Assembly (NCBI RefSeq): GCF_003403035.1
Contig: NZ_QURN01000001.1
Span: 1-64,000, forward strand
Length of the DNA stretch: 64,000 nucleotides
Source: Mesorhizobium denitrificans
GTDB taxonomy: Bacteria; Pseudomonadota; Alphaproteobacteria; Rhizobiales; Rhizobiaceae
Direction: 5' to 3'
Shown here: positions 8,957-19,186 of the stretch, piece by piece
Layout: every line of letters starts with the position of its first letter
How positions within the stretch are numbered: the stretch's first letter is position 1
The notes under the pieces: generated by a model
Told to the model about the DNA's origin: nothing
Databases searched by the model: none
What the model saw: only the letters and a program-made list of their open reading frames with translations
Program-made: the position numbers and the translations under genes

Positions 8957-9067
8957 CCTGTCGCAGCACGCCACCCCGAATTCTTTGACATAGCTATCTC
9001 TATTTGTGCCGGATTTCCCCGGCAGAGCGTTTGGTGGATCAGTGGTCGTGGCCGATCCGTTGCTGCG

Positions 9068-9092
9068 GAACCCCCTAACTCCACCAACGCTC
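9068..9092 (+). promoter_or_regulatory. Weak sigma EcfG-like promoter upstream of the BrkB-like gene
   Basis: GGAAC at 9068 is followed after exactly 16 nt by CGCT, one mismatch from the alphaproteobacterial general-stress consensus GGAAC-N16/17-CGTT. It lies about 60 bp upstream of ATG 9153. The mismatch falls in the -10 element, so this is only a candidate. Confidence 0.25.
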
Positions 9093-9152
9093 TGGAACTA
9101 CTTCCCGTCACCGCGCTTCTTACCTTCGAATAGCGACGTCAGGGAGAGGATC

Positions 9153-10139
9153 ATGAAGCTTGCCGTAGGCGATATCTGGACTGTGTGCCGGTCAGCAGTT
9201 AATGGCTTCGTGGAAGACAGCGTGCTGAGCCACGCCGCCGCAATGGCGTTCTACGCTGCAACTTCACTTGCCCCGATATTGCTTATAGTCCTTAGCATTG
9301 CCGGCTTCGCAGCCGGTCGCAATGCGGCGGAAGTCGCTATCTCTGCCCAGCTGATGGGGCTGGTAGGTCCCGATGGTGCTGATCTGTTGAAGGCGACCAT
9401 CGAAAGCGCCTCGCAGAATAAAAGTGTCTTCGCATCAACGATTGCCGTGATCACCTTGATCATCGCCGCTTCGGGTGTTTTCGGTGAGATGCAGTCTACA
9501 CTGAACTTGATCTGGAAAGTCCCTGCGCAAAAGACCTCGCTCCTTGTATTGGCAAAAGCGCGCGTCGCAAGCCTGGGGCTGGTGGCTGCGCTCGGCTTTC
9601 TGTTGCTTGTTTCGCTGGCCGCGAGTGCAGCAATCTCAGCACTAGGCGATTTCATGTCTTCTCGGTTGCCTTTTGGCGAAATAGCGCTTTCTGCCCTGAA
9701 CACCATCGTATCGTTGCTGCTCGTCGCGCTACTCTTTGGTGCAATCTTCAAAATATTGCCGGATCGCTCGCTTGCCTGGCACGACGTGCGGTTCGGCGCT
9801 GTGGTAACAGCGGTTTTATTCACTGTCGGCAAAGCGCTGATTGGCTGGTATCTGGGAACAAGCGCCATAGCATCGTCATATGGCGCGGCCGGTAGCCTGA
9901 TCGTGCTGCTGCTTTGGGTATTCTATTCTTCGGCGATATTCCTGTTCGGTGCCGAGATCACGCGTGCGGTCGCGGTTAGATACGGAAGTCGCCGGGACTT
10001 GCGCGATATCGACAGCTCCGCACGGGCGCCACAGGCTCCGATGCACGTTGAGGGTCGAACCGCTTCGCTGTCAGCTGTCGCATTCATCGCGGCCGCAGGC
10101 TCATTGGCAACGCTGATTTTCCTCGGAAGACGCCGTTGA
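9153..10139 (+). CDS. YihY/virulence factor BrkB family membrane protein
   Basis: A 328-residue multi-pass inner-membrane protein of the YihY/BrkB family, with about six hydrophobic segments. Family marks are LSHAAAMAFYAATSLAPILLIVL near the start and the GSLIVLLLWVFYSSAIFLFGAEITRAV segment near the end, followed by a polar stretch and one more hydrophobic segment at the C-terminus. ATG 9153 is preceded by AGGGAGAGG. An in-frame start far upstream (9006) would add a proline-rich stretch unlike the family. The function is poorly defined, and transport has been proposed for the family. Confidence 0.88.
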   Translation: MKLAVGDIWTVCRSAVNGFVEDSVLSHAAAMAFYAATSLAPILLIVLSIAGFAAGRNAAEVAISAQLMGLVGPDGADLLKATIESASQNKSVFASTIAVITLIIAASGVFGEMQSTLNLIWKVPAQKTSLLVLAKARVASLGLVAALGFLLLVSLAASAAISALGDFMSSRLPFGEIALSALNTIVSLLLVALLFGAIFKILPDRSLAWHDVRFGAVVTAVLFTVGKALIGWYLGTSAIASSYGAAGSLIVLLLWVFYSSAIFLFGAEITRAVAVRYGSRRDLRDIDSSARAPQAPMHVEGRTASLSAVAFIAAAGSLATLIFLGRRR

Positions 10140-10215
10140 ACTCGTAGGATATCCGAAGATCACCAGAGTCGACCAGAGAGCGCTCACTACGATCCTCGAC
10201 CGCAGGAATTTTATT

Positions 10216-10291
<76 letters not shown>

Positions 10292-10333
10292 ACAGCCGAG
10301 AAGCTCGGCAGCCGGTGCTTGGGGGCACCGTTC

Positions 10334-10357
10334 GAGGGCGGCTTCTAGACCGCCCTC
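10334..10357. terminator. Stem-loop between the FYDLN protein gene and tRNA-Ala
   Basis: GAGGGCGG and CCGCCCTC form a perfect 8-bp stem around an 8-nt loop, just beyond the end of the minus-strand acidic protein gene and before the minus-strand tRNA. There is no U-run, so classical intrinsic termination is uncertain. Confidence 0.35.
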
Positions 10358-10384
10358 AATTCAAGATCAAGGCCAAAAAAGACC

Positions 10385-10774
10385 TTATCCTTCTTCGTCC
10401 TCGTCGCCGACGCCGATAATGTCGGAAACGTCGTCGTCGCCTTCCTCTTCTTCCTCAAGGAAGGTGTCGTCTTCGTCGTCGCCGAGGTCAACATCATCTT
10501 CGTCGTCATCAAGGTCTGGCAGATCATCTCCGCCGGATGCCTCGTTGTCGGCGTCTTCCAGTGAAACCAGTTCGGCGCTTTCTTCTTCGCCGTCCAGTTC
10601 CTTGGTTTCAACCTCTTCTTCCTCTTCGACAACCTTCTCATTGCCGGCATCGAAATAGGAACGCGGATAGCTCTTGCCCGTGTAGGGAGAAACTATCGGA
10701 TCTTTGTTCAGGTCGTAGAATTTGCGCCCCGTTTCCGGGTCGATGCGCTTACTGCCAAGTTCAGCCTTCGCCAC
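10385..10774 (-). CDS. TIGR02300/FYDLN-domain acidic protein
   Basis: A 129-residue protein with an N-terminal FYDLN motif (GRKFYDLNKDPIVSPYTGKSYPRS, about residues 16-39), then a highly acidic tail dominated by Glu and Asp. The family is conserved in Alphaproteobacteria and usually sits near aroA, as here; its role is unknown. In other FYDLN-domain proteins the motif is flanked by CPxCG zinc knuckles. Here those positions read DPETG and SPYTG, so zinc binding is not expected. The acidic tail suggests an intrinsically disordered, possibly protein- or metal-binding region. Confidence 0.85.
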   Translation of the reverse strand: MAKAELGSKRIDPETGRKFYDLNKDPIVSPYTGKSYPRSYFDAGNEKVVEEEEEVETKELDGEEESAELVSLEDADNEASGGDDLPDLDDDEDDVDLGDDEDDTFLEEEEEGDDDVSDIIGVGDEDEEG

Positions 10775-10920
10775 GTCAAGCCTCGTCGAAAAAACAGGGG
10801 GTCCCCTTACTCACCATTTGCGGCGCTGTCAAAGACAATTGGTACTTGGCTCAAAAACCTTATTTTTTAACGGATTTTGCGCAGCATTCAGGTGGTGACG
10901 GTGCGGTACGAGCGTGATAG

Positions 10921-12306
<1,386 letters not shown>

Positions 12307-12337
12307 ATCTGACCAGCGCAAAGATGCCATTCATTTG

Positions 12338-12355
12338 CAACTGGATGTCAACTGG
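12338..12355. repeat. Direct repeat upstream of the Fur-family gene
   Basis: CAACTGG occurs at 12338-12344 and 12349-12355, an 11-bp period that puts both copies on the same face of the helix, 15 bp before ATG 12370. It may be an operator for the Fur-family protein or chance. No match to a known Fur, Mur or Irr box is evident. Confidence 0.25.
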
Positions 12356-12369
12356 CGCATATTCCGGTC

Positions 12370-12804
12370 ATGAATGCTGTGTCGAATCGCAAGCCGGATT
12401 ATGAGCGCCTTTTGCGCAAGGCAGGCGTACGTGTAACGCGGCCGCGCAAGGTCATTGTCGGCATTCTTACCCAAAGTGACGATCACCCGGACGCGCTGGA
12501 AATCTTCAAGCGTGCAGTCGCTATCGACAAGACAATATCGCTTTCCACGGTTTATCGCACGATGAAACTGCTGGAGAGCATGGGCGCGATACATCGCCAT
12601 GCATTCGAGGGCGGTCCATCGCGATTCGAGCAGGCTGGCGGCGACCATCACGACCATTTGATAGACCTCGATACTGGCGACGTGATCGAGTTCAAATCAG
12701 ACCGGATCGAACAACTACAGGATGAAATCGCGCGCGCTCTGGGCTACGAGATCATCCACCACCGCCTTGAGCTTTACGGGCGCAAAAAGAAGTCTTCCGG
12801 CTGA
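12370..12804 (+). CDS. Fur-family metalloregulator (Mur/Fur-like)
   Basis: A 144-residue regulator with an N-terminal winged helix ([31 protein letters not shown] ... [17 protein letters not shown]) and a metal/dimer domain beginning [18 protein letters not shown]. The HHDH metal ligands are present. The CxxC pair found after this motif in many Fur proteins is replaced (LDTG), as in rhizobial Mur/Fur, which respond to manganese. It lacks the heme-responsive features of Irr. It is probably a manganese- or iron-responsive repressor; the targets are not visible here. Confidence 0.85.
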   Translation: MNAVSNRKPDYERLLRKAGVRVTRPRKVIVGILTQSDDHPDALEIFKRAVAIDKTISLSTVYRTMKLLESMGAIHRHAFEGGPSRFEQAGGDHHDHLIDLDTGDVIEFKSDRIEQLQDEIARALGYEIIHHRLELYGRKKKSSG

Positions 12805-12905
12805 TCGTCATTCCTGTTGACGCCGCCGCTTGTCGGGTAAAAGATCGCGCTCCCCAATAGGCCCCACACCCGGCCATTCTGAGAAATACAACAAGGAGTT
12901 GAGAC

Positions 12906-14321
12906 ATGGTGCAAGCCGAGATCGGGCTGATCGGCCTTGGAACGATGGGATCGAACCTTGCGCTGAATATTGCGGAAAAAGGGCACACCATTGCGGTGTT
13001 CAACCGCACGGTTTCGCGCGTCGATGAATTCAAGGCGCAAGCGGGGGCACTGGCGGACCGCATCATTCCTTGCCATTCGATAGAAGAACTTGCCGCCGCG
13101 ATCCGACCGCCGCGCCCCATCATCCTGATGGTGGTCGCTGGCAAGCCCGTGGATGATCAGATCGCGATGCTGCGCAAGGTCCTGTCGCCAAACGATATTA
13201 TCATCGACGCCGGCAATGCGGATTTCAACGACACCCGGCGCCGGTTTGCCGAACTGGAAGGCACCGGCATCACCTTTATCGGCATGGGCGTTTCTGGCGG
13301 CGAAGAGGGCGCTCGTCACGGCCCCTCCATCATGGTCGGCGGCACGGAGGAAAGCTGGCACCGTGTTGAAGACGTCATCACCGCCATTTCCGCAAAGTAT
13401 AAGGGCGAGCCATGTGCGGCCTGGCTCGGACCAGATGGCGCAGGCCATTTCGTCAAGACCATCCACAACGGCATTGAATATGCAGACATGCAGATGATCG
13501 CGGAAATCTATGGCGTGCTGCGCGACGGCCTTGGCATGAGCGCAAAAGAAATCGCGCCGGTGTTTGCAAAGTGGAACGAGGGCAGGCTTAATTCCTACCT
13601 CATCGAAATCACCGCGAAGGTACTCGAAATCGATGATCCTAAAACCGGTAAGCCCATTGTCGATGTGATTGTTGACCGCGCCGGGCAAAAAGGCACTGGC
13701 AAATGGTCCGCAATTGAGGCCCAAAAGCTTGGCGTTCCCGCGACCGCGATCGAAGCAGCCGTTGCCGCTCGCGTTATCTCATCCATGAAGACCGAGCGTG
13801 AGGCCGCGCAGAAAGTCTATGGCCCTGCGACTGGCAACATAAAAGGCGACAAAGCGAAGCTATTCCACGATCTGGAGCTGGCATTGTTTGCCGGCAAAAT
13901 TGCTGCCTATGCGCAAGGCTTTGCCGTCATGGACGCGGCTTCCAAAGAGTTCAGCTGGAACATTCCGCTGGCTACGGTTTCCAAGATCTGGCGCGCTGGC
14001 TGCATCATCCGCTCGCAGTTTCTCGGCACCATTGCGGAAGCATTCAGCAAGGGCCCCGTCACCAATCTGCTCATGGCTCCCGCATTCATTGAAATGATGA
14101 AGGAGGCCCACCCGTCACTGCGCCGCATCGTGGCGATTGCCGCTGAAGCTGGCTTGCCTGTCCCGGCTCTGTCCGCCGCGCTGGCCTATTTCGATGGCTA
14201 TCGCCAAGCGCGCGGCACGTCCAATCTCATTCAGGCGCAGCGCGATTTCTTCGGCGCACATGGGTTCGAGCGCATCGGCGAAGAAGGCGCGCATCACGGG
14301 CCGTGGGGCGATTACAGCTAG
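12906..14321 (+). CDS. gnd: NADP-dependent 6-phosphogluconate dehydrogenase, decarboxylating
   Basis: A 471-residue pentose-phosphate enzyme converting 6-phosphogluconate to ribulose-5-phosphate, CO2 and NADPH. The Rossmann motif GLGTMGSNLALNIAEKG is at the N-terminus, with MGVSGGEEGARHGPSIMVGG and the catalytic Lys/Asn segment GHFVKTIHNGIEYADMQ in the middle. The C-terminus has family residues ERIGEEGAHHGPWGDY. AAGGAG precedes ATG 12906 at 7 nt. The stop codon lies within a palindrome shared with the convergent livF stop. Confidence 0.96.
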   Translation: MVQAEIGLIGLGTMGSNLALNIAEKGHTIAVFNRTVSRVDEFKAQAGALADRIIPCHSIEELAAAIRPPRPIILMVVAGKPVDDQIAMLRKVLSPNDIIIDAGNADFNDTRRRFAELEGTGITFIGMGVSGGEEGARHGPSIMVGGTEESWHRVEDVITAISAKYKGEPCAAWLGPDGAGHFVKTIHNGIEYADMQMIAEIYGVLRDGLGMSAKEIAPVFAKWNEGRLNSYLIEITAKVLEIDDPKTGKPIVDVIVDRAGQKGTGKWSAIEAQKLGVPATAIEAAVAARVISSMKTEREAAQKVYGPATGNIKGDKAKLFHDLELALFAGKIAAYAQGFAVMDAASKEFSWNIPLATVSKIWRAGCIIRSQFLGTIAEAFSKGPVTNLLMAPAFIEMMKEAHPSLRRIVAIAAEAGLPVPALSAALAYFDGYRQARGTSNLIQAQRDFFGAHGFERIGEEGAHHGPWGDYS

Positions 14322-14336
14322 GGTCCTGACCCTAGC
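14317..14336. repeat. Palindrome spanning the convergent stops of gnd and livF
   Basis: GCTAGGGTCCTGACCCTAGC is a perfect inverted repeat with a CT centre. Both convergent stop codons (TAG on each strand) lie inside it. It could act as a bidirectional transcription barrier. The 14-mer at 14321-14334 recurs exactly at 19393-19406, the end of the MITE-like element, so it may instead be a remnant of that repeat family. Confidence 0.55.
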
Positions 14337-15039
14337 CGACCCCGACGTATTTTTTCGCGAGTTCGGGGTCTTCGCGAAGTCGTTCAACGGGCACAGTTTC
14401 GACATTGCGCCCGTTTTCGATGAAGGTCACACGGTTGGCAACGGGCAGCACGGCATCGACGCGCTGCTCTACGAGCAAGGTCGAGACACCTCGCGCACCC
14501 AGCGCCGCGACCGTTTCGCGGATTTTGGCGATCATGGAAGGCATCAAGCCTTCCGTTGGCTCGTCCAGCAACAGAACTTCCGGTTCGAGGCACAGCGCGC
14601 GCGCCATCGCGAGCATTTGCTGTTCACCGCCGGAGAGCGTCGAAGAGCGTTGCTTCAATCGCTCCCGCAAGAGCGGAAAAAGATCAAGCACAGCTTCGCG
14701 AGTTGCCTTGCCTCTGTTGCGCGCCATCAGCCCGATTTCGATATTTTCGGCAACGGTCAGTTCGCCGAACAGCCGCCGACCTTGCGGCACATAGGCGACT
14801 CCGGCGCGCGCCACATCTTCCGGTGCAAGCTCCGTCAGTTCCTTATCGCCTAGCCGGATCGAACCGGTGCGCGCAGGCAACAGTCCCATGATGGCTTTCA
14901 GCGCGGTCGTCTTGCCCGCACCATTGCGCCCGAAAAGGCAGTGCACTTCGCCCTTTTCGAGCGTCAGATCAAAGCCGAACAGCACCTGCGTTTCATCGTA
15001 ATAGCAATCCAGCCCGGATACGGTCAGCGCATCAGCCAT
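14332..15039 (-). CDS. livF: Branched-chain/amide-type ABC transporter ATP-binding protein (LivF-like)
   Basis: A 235-residue ATPase of the HAAT importer family. It has Walker A GRNGAGKTT, signature LSGGEQQM, Walker B VLLLDEPTEGLMP, and LLVEQRVDAVL in place of the usual H-loop sequence, which is typical of LivF (VEQ). ATG 15039 gives the usual start MADALTVSGLDCYYDETQVLFG; an upstream in-frame start at 15075 would lie deep inside livG. The 8-nt overlap with livG shows one operon, read right to left. Confidence 0.9.
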   Translation of the reverse strand: MADALTVSGLDCYYDETQVLFGFDLTLEKGEVHCLFGRNGAGKTTALKAIMGLLPARTGSIRLGDKELTELAPEDVARAGVAYVPQGRRLFGELTVAENIEIGLMARNRGKATREAVLDLFPLLRERLKQRSSTLSGGEQQMLAMARALCLEPEVLLLDEPTEGLMPSMIAKIRETVAALGARGVSTLLVEQRVDAVLPVANRVTFIENGRNVETVPVERLREDPELAKKYVGVG

Positions 15040-15760
15040 CGGCGGTTCCCAGATAGGCTTGTTGCACCTTGGCATTGGCGCGAATGGAGCGCGGTGCCCC
15101 TTCTGCCAGAATGCGCCCGTTTTCCATAACGGTTATACGGTCGGCCAGCCGCATCACGACATCCATATTGTGTTCGATCAGCAGCACGGTCGTTTCCTTG
15201 CGGATGTCGCGCACCAGCTTGATGAAATCCTTTATCTCGCCATCCGAAAGCCCCTGCGTCGGTTCGTCGAGGATCAAGAGGCGAGGGTGCAGCGCCAGGC
15301 CCATCGCGATTTCGAGCAGGCGCTGGTGGCCATAGGAAAGCGCGGCGGCGGGTGTCGAGGCGCGCTCCGTCAAACCCACATGCAGCATCGCATCACGAAC
15401 GCTTGCGTCCAGCGCTTTGCGCGAGCGCCCATCAGTCAGCGTGCGCTGCGCAGCAAGCGCAACATTGTCATACACAGTGAGGTTCGGAAAAATGCTGGTT
15501 ATCTGGAACGTATAGGCAATTCCCATCCGCACGCGAATATGCGCCGGCACGCGCGTAATATCTTCGCCGTTGAAGCCGATCACGCCGGAACTTGGCTCGA
15601 TGCGTCCGCACAGCAGGCTGACCAGTGTCGTCTTGCCGGCACCGTTTGGCCCGATCACGGCACGCACTTCTCCGGGATTAACCGAGAAGTCCACCATATC
15701 GACGGCTTTCAACCCGCCAAAATTACGCGAAAGATTGCGTGCAATCAGCAGCGGCTTCAT
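15032..15760 (-). CDS. livG: Branched-chain/amide-type ABC transporter ATP-binding protein (LivG-like)
   Basis: A 242-residue ATPase with Walker A GPNGAGKTT, Q-loop and LivG-type insert (GIAYTFQITSIFPNLTVYDNVALAAQ), signature-like LSYGHQRLLEIA, Walker B LLILDEPTQGLSDGE and switch region LLIEHNMDVVM. ATG 15760 overlaps the livM stop (ATGA), which decides the start over an earlier TTG at 15778. It pairs with the LivF-like subunit. Confidence 0.91.
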   Translation of the reverse strand: MKPLLIARNLSRNFGGLKAVDMVDFSVNPGEVRAVIGPNGAGKTTLVSLLCGRIEPSSGVIGFNGEDITRVPAHIRVRMGIAYTFQITSIFPNLTVYDNVALAAQRTLTDGRSRKALDASVRDAMLHVGLTERASTPAAALSYGHQRLLEIAMGLALHPRLLILDEPTQGLSDGEIKDFIKLVRDIRKETTVLLIEHNMDVVMRLADRITVMENGRILAEGAPRSIRANAKVQQAYLGTADG

Positions 15761-16734
15761 GGCAGCCACCTCGCCCAATGTGCACGGATCGTGCCGAAAA
15801 TGCCCTTCGGGAAAAACAGCACCAATACGATCAGCGCAATGCCAACAACGCCGAGATATGAGAAGTTCCAGTCAGGCACCGCGCGCGCCAGCACGTCGCT
15901 GGAAAAATCGACCAGATAATACATCAGCACTGTGCCGAGCAGCGGGCCGAGCGTTGTCGATGCTCCGCCCAGCAACACCCATAGCAGCGGCAGGATGGAA
16001 TATTGCACCGACGCAAAGGTCGAGCCCACATAGCCAAACAACAGCGCATAGGCCGCGCCCGAGGCCCCGGAAATTGCGCCGGAAATCACCACCGCTGCCA
16101 GCTTGTTGGCGAACACATTATAGCCGAGCATCCGCGTGCGATCTTCGTTCTCACGAATTGCGATCAGCACGCGGCCAAAGCGCGAGCGCACGATGCCAAG
16201 CGTTATAAGCAGCACCGCCGCGAATAATACCAGCGCCGCATAATAGCGCGTCACCGGGTTTGAAAAATCGAAGTGAAGGCCCGCAAACTCGACCAGTCGC
16301 GTCGGCTGCGGCAGCACTATGCCTTCATCGCCGCGCGTCCATTGGCCGAAATAGAGCGTTGCGAGATACAGCACCTGCGCAAACATCATTGTGACGATCA
16401 TGAACGCCACACCAGTCGTGCGCAGCGCCAGCAGGCCGATTGCCAGCGCCAGAACAGCCGCACAGCCAACGCCCGCCACAAAGGCCAAGGGTAGCGCCCA
16501 GCCAAGATGATAGACCGTCAGCCCGGCACCATAGAGACCGGCGGCAAAAAACATCGCATGGCCAAGGCTGAGCAAGCCCGTATAGCCAAACAGCAGATTG
16601 TAACCCATCGCGAACACGGCCAGCACCATGATGCGCGAGAACACGCCCTGATGGTAGGCGGGCAGCACGTAGTCCAGCGCCGCCAAAAGCGCGATCACTG
16701 CAATATGCAATATGATCTGCTTGCCGATATTCAT
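15757..16734 (-). CDS. livM: Branched-chain/amide-type ABC transporter permease (LivM-like)
   Basis: A 325-residue multi-pass permease. The N-terminal hydrophobic run (HIAVIALLAALDYVLPAYHQG), the LLFGYTGLLSLGHAMFFAAGLYG motif and the C-terminal SGASGAAYALLFGYVGS segment are characteristic of LivM. The true start is ATG 16734, which overlaps the livH stop (ATGA); the open frame continues upstream only because it is antisense to high-GC coding sequence. Confidence 0.91.
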   Translation of the reverse strand: MNIGKQIILHIAVIALLAALDYVLPAYHQGVFSRIMVLAVFAMGYNLLFGYTGLLSLGHAMFFAAGLYGAGLTVYHLGWALPLAFVAGVGCAAVLALAIGLLALRTTGVAFMIVTMMFAQVLYLATLYFGQWTRGDEGIVLPQPTRLVEFAGLHFDFSNPVTRYYAALVLFAAVLLITLGIVRSRFGRVLIAIRENEDRTRMLGYNVFANKLAAVVISGAISGASGAAYALLFGYVGSTFASVQYSILPLLWVLLGGASTTLGPLLGTVLMYYLVDFSSDVLARAVPDWNFSYLGVVGIALIVLVLFFPKGIFGTIRAHWARWLP

Positions 16735-17612
16735 CGCGACGCGGTTCCGAACAACCCTTGCGGGCGGAACACCAGCACCAGCGCCACCGCTGCAGTGGCG
16801 ATCATCTTTGCGAGTGTGGGCGAAAAGAACATTGCGATGATGCCGTCCGACACGCCGATTATCAGCGCTGCAACCAGTGTGCCGCGCAGCGAACCAAGCC
16901 CACCGATAATGACGACGATAAACGACAGCAGTAGCGGATCGAGACCCATCAGATAGTGCGCTTGCTGGATCGGCACGATCAGCACGGCAGCAATGGCCGC
17001 CAGCATCGCGCCGAGCGCAAATACCCCGGCGTAAACGCGCTCGACAGGTATGGCGAAGGCGCGCGCCATTTCGCGGTCGATCTGCGTGGCGCGCATGATG
17101 AGGCCGATGCGCGTGCGCGTCAGCACCACCCATACGATTGTCAGCAGCACAATCGCGGCGATGATCACAAACAGCTTATAGCCCGAATAGCCAAACCACG
17201 GGAATTGAATGCGCAGATTGAACGGCGCCTCCACTGGCCTCGCTTCGGGACCATAAAAGGTTAGCGCTGCCTGTTGGATAAGGTAAAGCAGCCCGATTGT
17301 GGCGACGATCGTCGATTCCGGGTTGTAGTCGAGGCGCCTCAGCACCAGTCGCTCCGAAAGAAAGGCGACCGCGCCGACGACCAGCGGACTGACTACCAGC
17401 GCGGCAACAAAGCCAAGCGCCGGATTGCCCGTCACCATCGACGCAACGCCCCAAGCAATCACTGCGCCGAGCATGAAAAACTCGCCATGCGCAACATTAA
17501 CGATGCGCATGACTCCGAACACGAGTGAAAGGCCCAAGGCCGTCAAAGCCAGAACGGCGGCTGTCACCAACCCCTCAAGCGTTGCCAGCAGCAAATGCGG
17601 CCCGAACCCCAT
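16731..17612 (-). CDS. livH: Branched-chain/amide-type ABC transporter permease (LivH-like)
   Basis: A 293-residue inner-membrane permease with the LivH hallmarks ALGLSLVFGVMRIVNVAHGEFFMLGA, ATQIDREMARAFAIPVERVYAGVFALGAMLAAIA and GGLGSLRGTLVAALIIG. ATG 17612 starts just upstream of the first transmembrane segment. It is the first permease of the operon, separated by 172 bp from the binding-protein gene, whose transcript probably continues into it. Confidence 0.91.
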   Translation of the reverse strand: MGFGPHLLLATLEGLVTAAVLALTALGLSLVFGVMRIVNVAHGEFFMLGAVIAWGVASMVTGNPALGFVAALVVSPLVVGAVAFLSERLVLRRLDYNPESTIVATIGLLYLIQQAALTFYGPEARPVEAPFNLRIQFPWFGYSGYKLFVIIAAIVLLTIVWVVLTRTRIGLIMRATQIDREMARAFAIPVERVYAGVFALGAMLAAIAAVLIVPIQQAHYLMGLDPLLLSFIVVIIGGLGSLRGTLVAALIIGVSDGIIAMFFSPTLAKMIATAAVALVLVFRPQGLFGTASR

Positions 17613-17710
17613 GCGGATCAGGTACCGTGCGAGGCGGGGAGCAATGCAGAAGCGCCGCTGCCCCTGCCCCTCAAGATGGACGGGGATGACACATGTTGCA
17701 TTGCTTGATT

Positions 17711-17733
17711 CCCCTCTCCCTTGAGGGGAGGGG
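17711..17733. repeat. GC-rich inverted repeat between livH and the binding-protein gene
   Basis: CCCCTCTCCC-TTGA-GGGGAGGGG forms a near-perfect stem-loop in the 172-bp gap. It resembles short G+C-rich palindromes that recur in rhizobial intergenic regions. Lying downstream of the binding-protein gene, it could attenuate or stabilise the transcript so that binding protein exceeds permease. There is no U-run on the minus strand. Confidence 0.45.
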
Positions 17734-17784
17734 TAAGGGGTGGGGGTTCCAACACGGAAACTGAATCCTCCACTCCCCGTACCA

Positions 17785-19086
17785 TTACAAAGCCTGCTGC
17801 GTGTAATCGCCTTCGGCTTCGTACATGCCGTCCTTGATCTCGGTGCGGTGTACGACCTTCAGCTTGCCGCCTTCCACCTTCGAGATGTTCTGGTGCCCAT
17901 AGACCTGATGCAGCTTGCCATCGAACACCTTGTCGCCTTGCGGATGTTCCGGCCCTTCTTCGAAGCCTTGGATCGCCTCGGTTGCCTCGACCAGCTTGGC
18001 GCGATCGGCCGGGCCCTGATAGCCCGCCGCTTCCATCGCCTGCTTGATGACGTAAAGTGTTTCCCAGCAGCCGAACATATGCGCTGCCGTCGAAACGTCC
18101 TTGGGGTCGCCAACCGCTGCACCATTGTCGTCGATCCCGACTGCTGCGCGATAAGCCTTCATCGCCTCGGAATCGTTTGCCTGTGTATAGCGCGGGCAGC
18201 CTTCCCAGAAATGCGAACCGTCGAGGAACTCAAGGCCGGGGCTGTTGATGTCCACCGCTTCCAGCGAGTCGATAAAGCCGAAAAGCTGCGGCTTGTTGGA
18301 GCCGTAGAATTCACCGAGTTCCTTCACGAATGTCAGCACAGCCGGTCCCACCATCACGTGATAGAGCACTTCTGTTTCCGCGGGAATCTGCGGGAAGTAT
18401 TTCGTGAAGCTGCTCTCTGTCGGCGGAATTGGAATCTGCGCAATCACCTCTCCACCTGCAGCCTTGATCGCAGGGGTGAAATAATCGCGGTGGTCATGGC
18501 CGAATGCGTAGTCCGGGAAGATCATCGTGACTTTCTTGCCCAGATTGCCGGAAACCCAAGGTGCCATCGCCGTCACCTGCGAGCGCACATCCGTAATGCC
18601 CGGCTGGAAGCAGTAGCGGTTCAACTTGCCGGAGGCGACGTGATAGCCCTCGCTCACCACGAAATACGGAATCTTCAGTTCGCCCGCGACCGGCGCGGAA
18701 GCCACGACCACATGGCTGAACAGCGTGCCGTAAACGACGTCGCATTGATGCTGCGTAGCAAGCTTGGCGACCACTTCCGCCCCCCGCTTCGGATCGGTGC
18801 CGTCATCTTCGGTAATGATCTCAATCGGGCGGCCATTGATGCCGCCAGCAGCGTTGATTGCTTTCACAGCCGCCGTGGTGGTGCGCTCATACCAACGTCC
18901 GTAGGCCGCGCCGATACCGGTCTTATGCGCCTGAAAGCCGATCTTGATCGGCGCGGAGCTTTGCGCCTGTGCGTAGCGCACGAAACCCGGCGCGGCAGCA
19001 AACGTGCCCGCTGCAGCAATTCCTTTCAGCGCGCTGCGGCGTGAAATGGACGTTGATGGTAGGATGATTGATGACTTCTTCGTCAT
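17785..19086 (-). CDS. ABC transporter substrate-binding protein, family 6 (branched-chain amino acid/amide/urea type)
   Basis: A 433-residue periplasmic type I binding protein. A twin-arginine-type leader (SRRSALKGIAAAGTFAAAPGFVRYAQAQ) implies Tat export. The mature fold is Leu/Ile/Val-AmiC-like (IKIGFQAHKTGIGAAYGRWYERTTTAAVKAINAAGGINGRPIEIITEDDGTDPKRGAEV). ATG 19086 is preceded by AGGGGAAC and fits the leader; an in-frame start at 19122 is less likely. It is longer than E. coli LivK, closer to the urea/amide-binding branch. The ligand is unknown. Confidence 0.9.
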   Translation of the reverse strand: MTKKSSIILPSTSISRRSALKGIAAAGTFAAAPGFVRYAQAQSSAPIKIGFQAHKTGIGAAYGRWYERTTTAAVKAINAAGGINGRPIEIITEDDGTDPKRGAEVVAKLATQHQCDVVYGTLFSHVVVASAPVAGELKIPYFVVSEGYHVASGKLNRYCFQPGITDVRSQVTAMAPWVSGNLGKKVTMIFPDYAFGHDHRDYFTPAIKAAGGEVIAQIPIPPTESSFTKYFPQIPAETEVLYHVMVGPAVLTFVKELGEFYGSNKPQLFGFIDSLEAVDINSPGLEFLDGSHFWEGCPRYTQANDSEAMKAYRAAVGIDDNGAAVGDPKDVSTAAHMFGCWETLYVIKQAMEAAGYQGPADRAKLVEATEAIQGFEEGPEHPQGDKVFDGKLHQVYGHQNISKVEGGKLKVVHRTEIKDGMYEAEGDYTQQAL

Positions 19087-19186
19087 GCCGTTCCCCTGTT
19101 GTTTTTGTTGGCATGCCTGCACGGTTGCACCGTGTCAGTTCTGAATCGCCATTAGAGCACAATGCCGCGCGGTCGCAAGCACCCAA

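Noticed and set aside
17785-19086. Frameshift or fusion in the binding protein because of its length
   Set aside because: The sequence is continuous and fits the longer urea/amide branch of the family.
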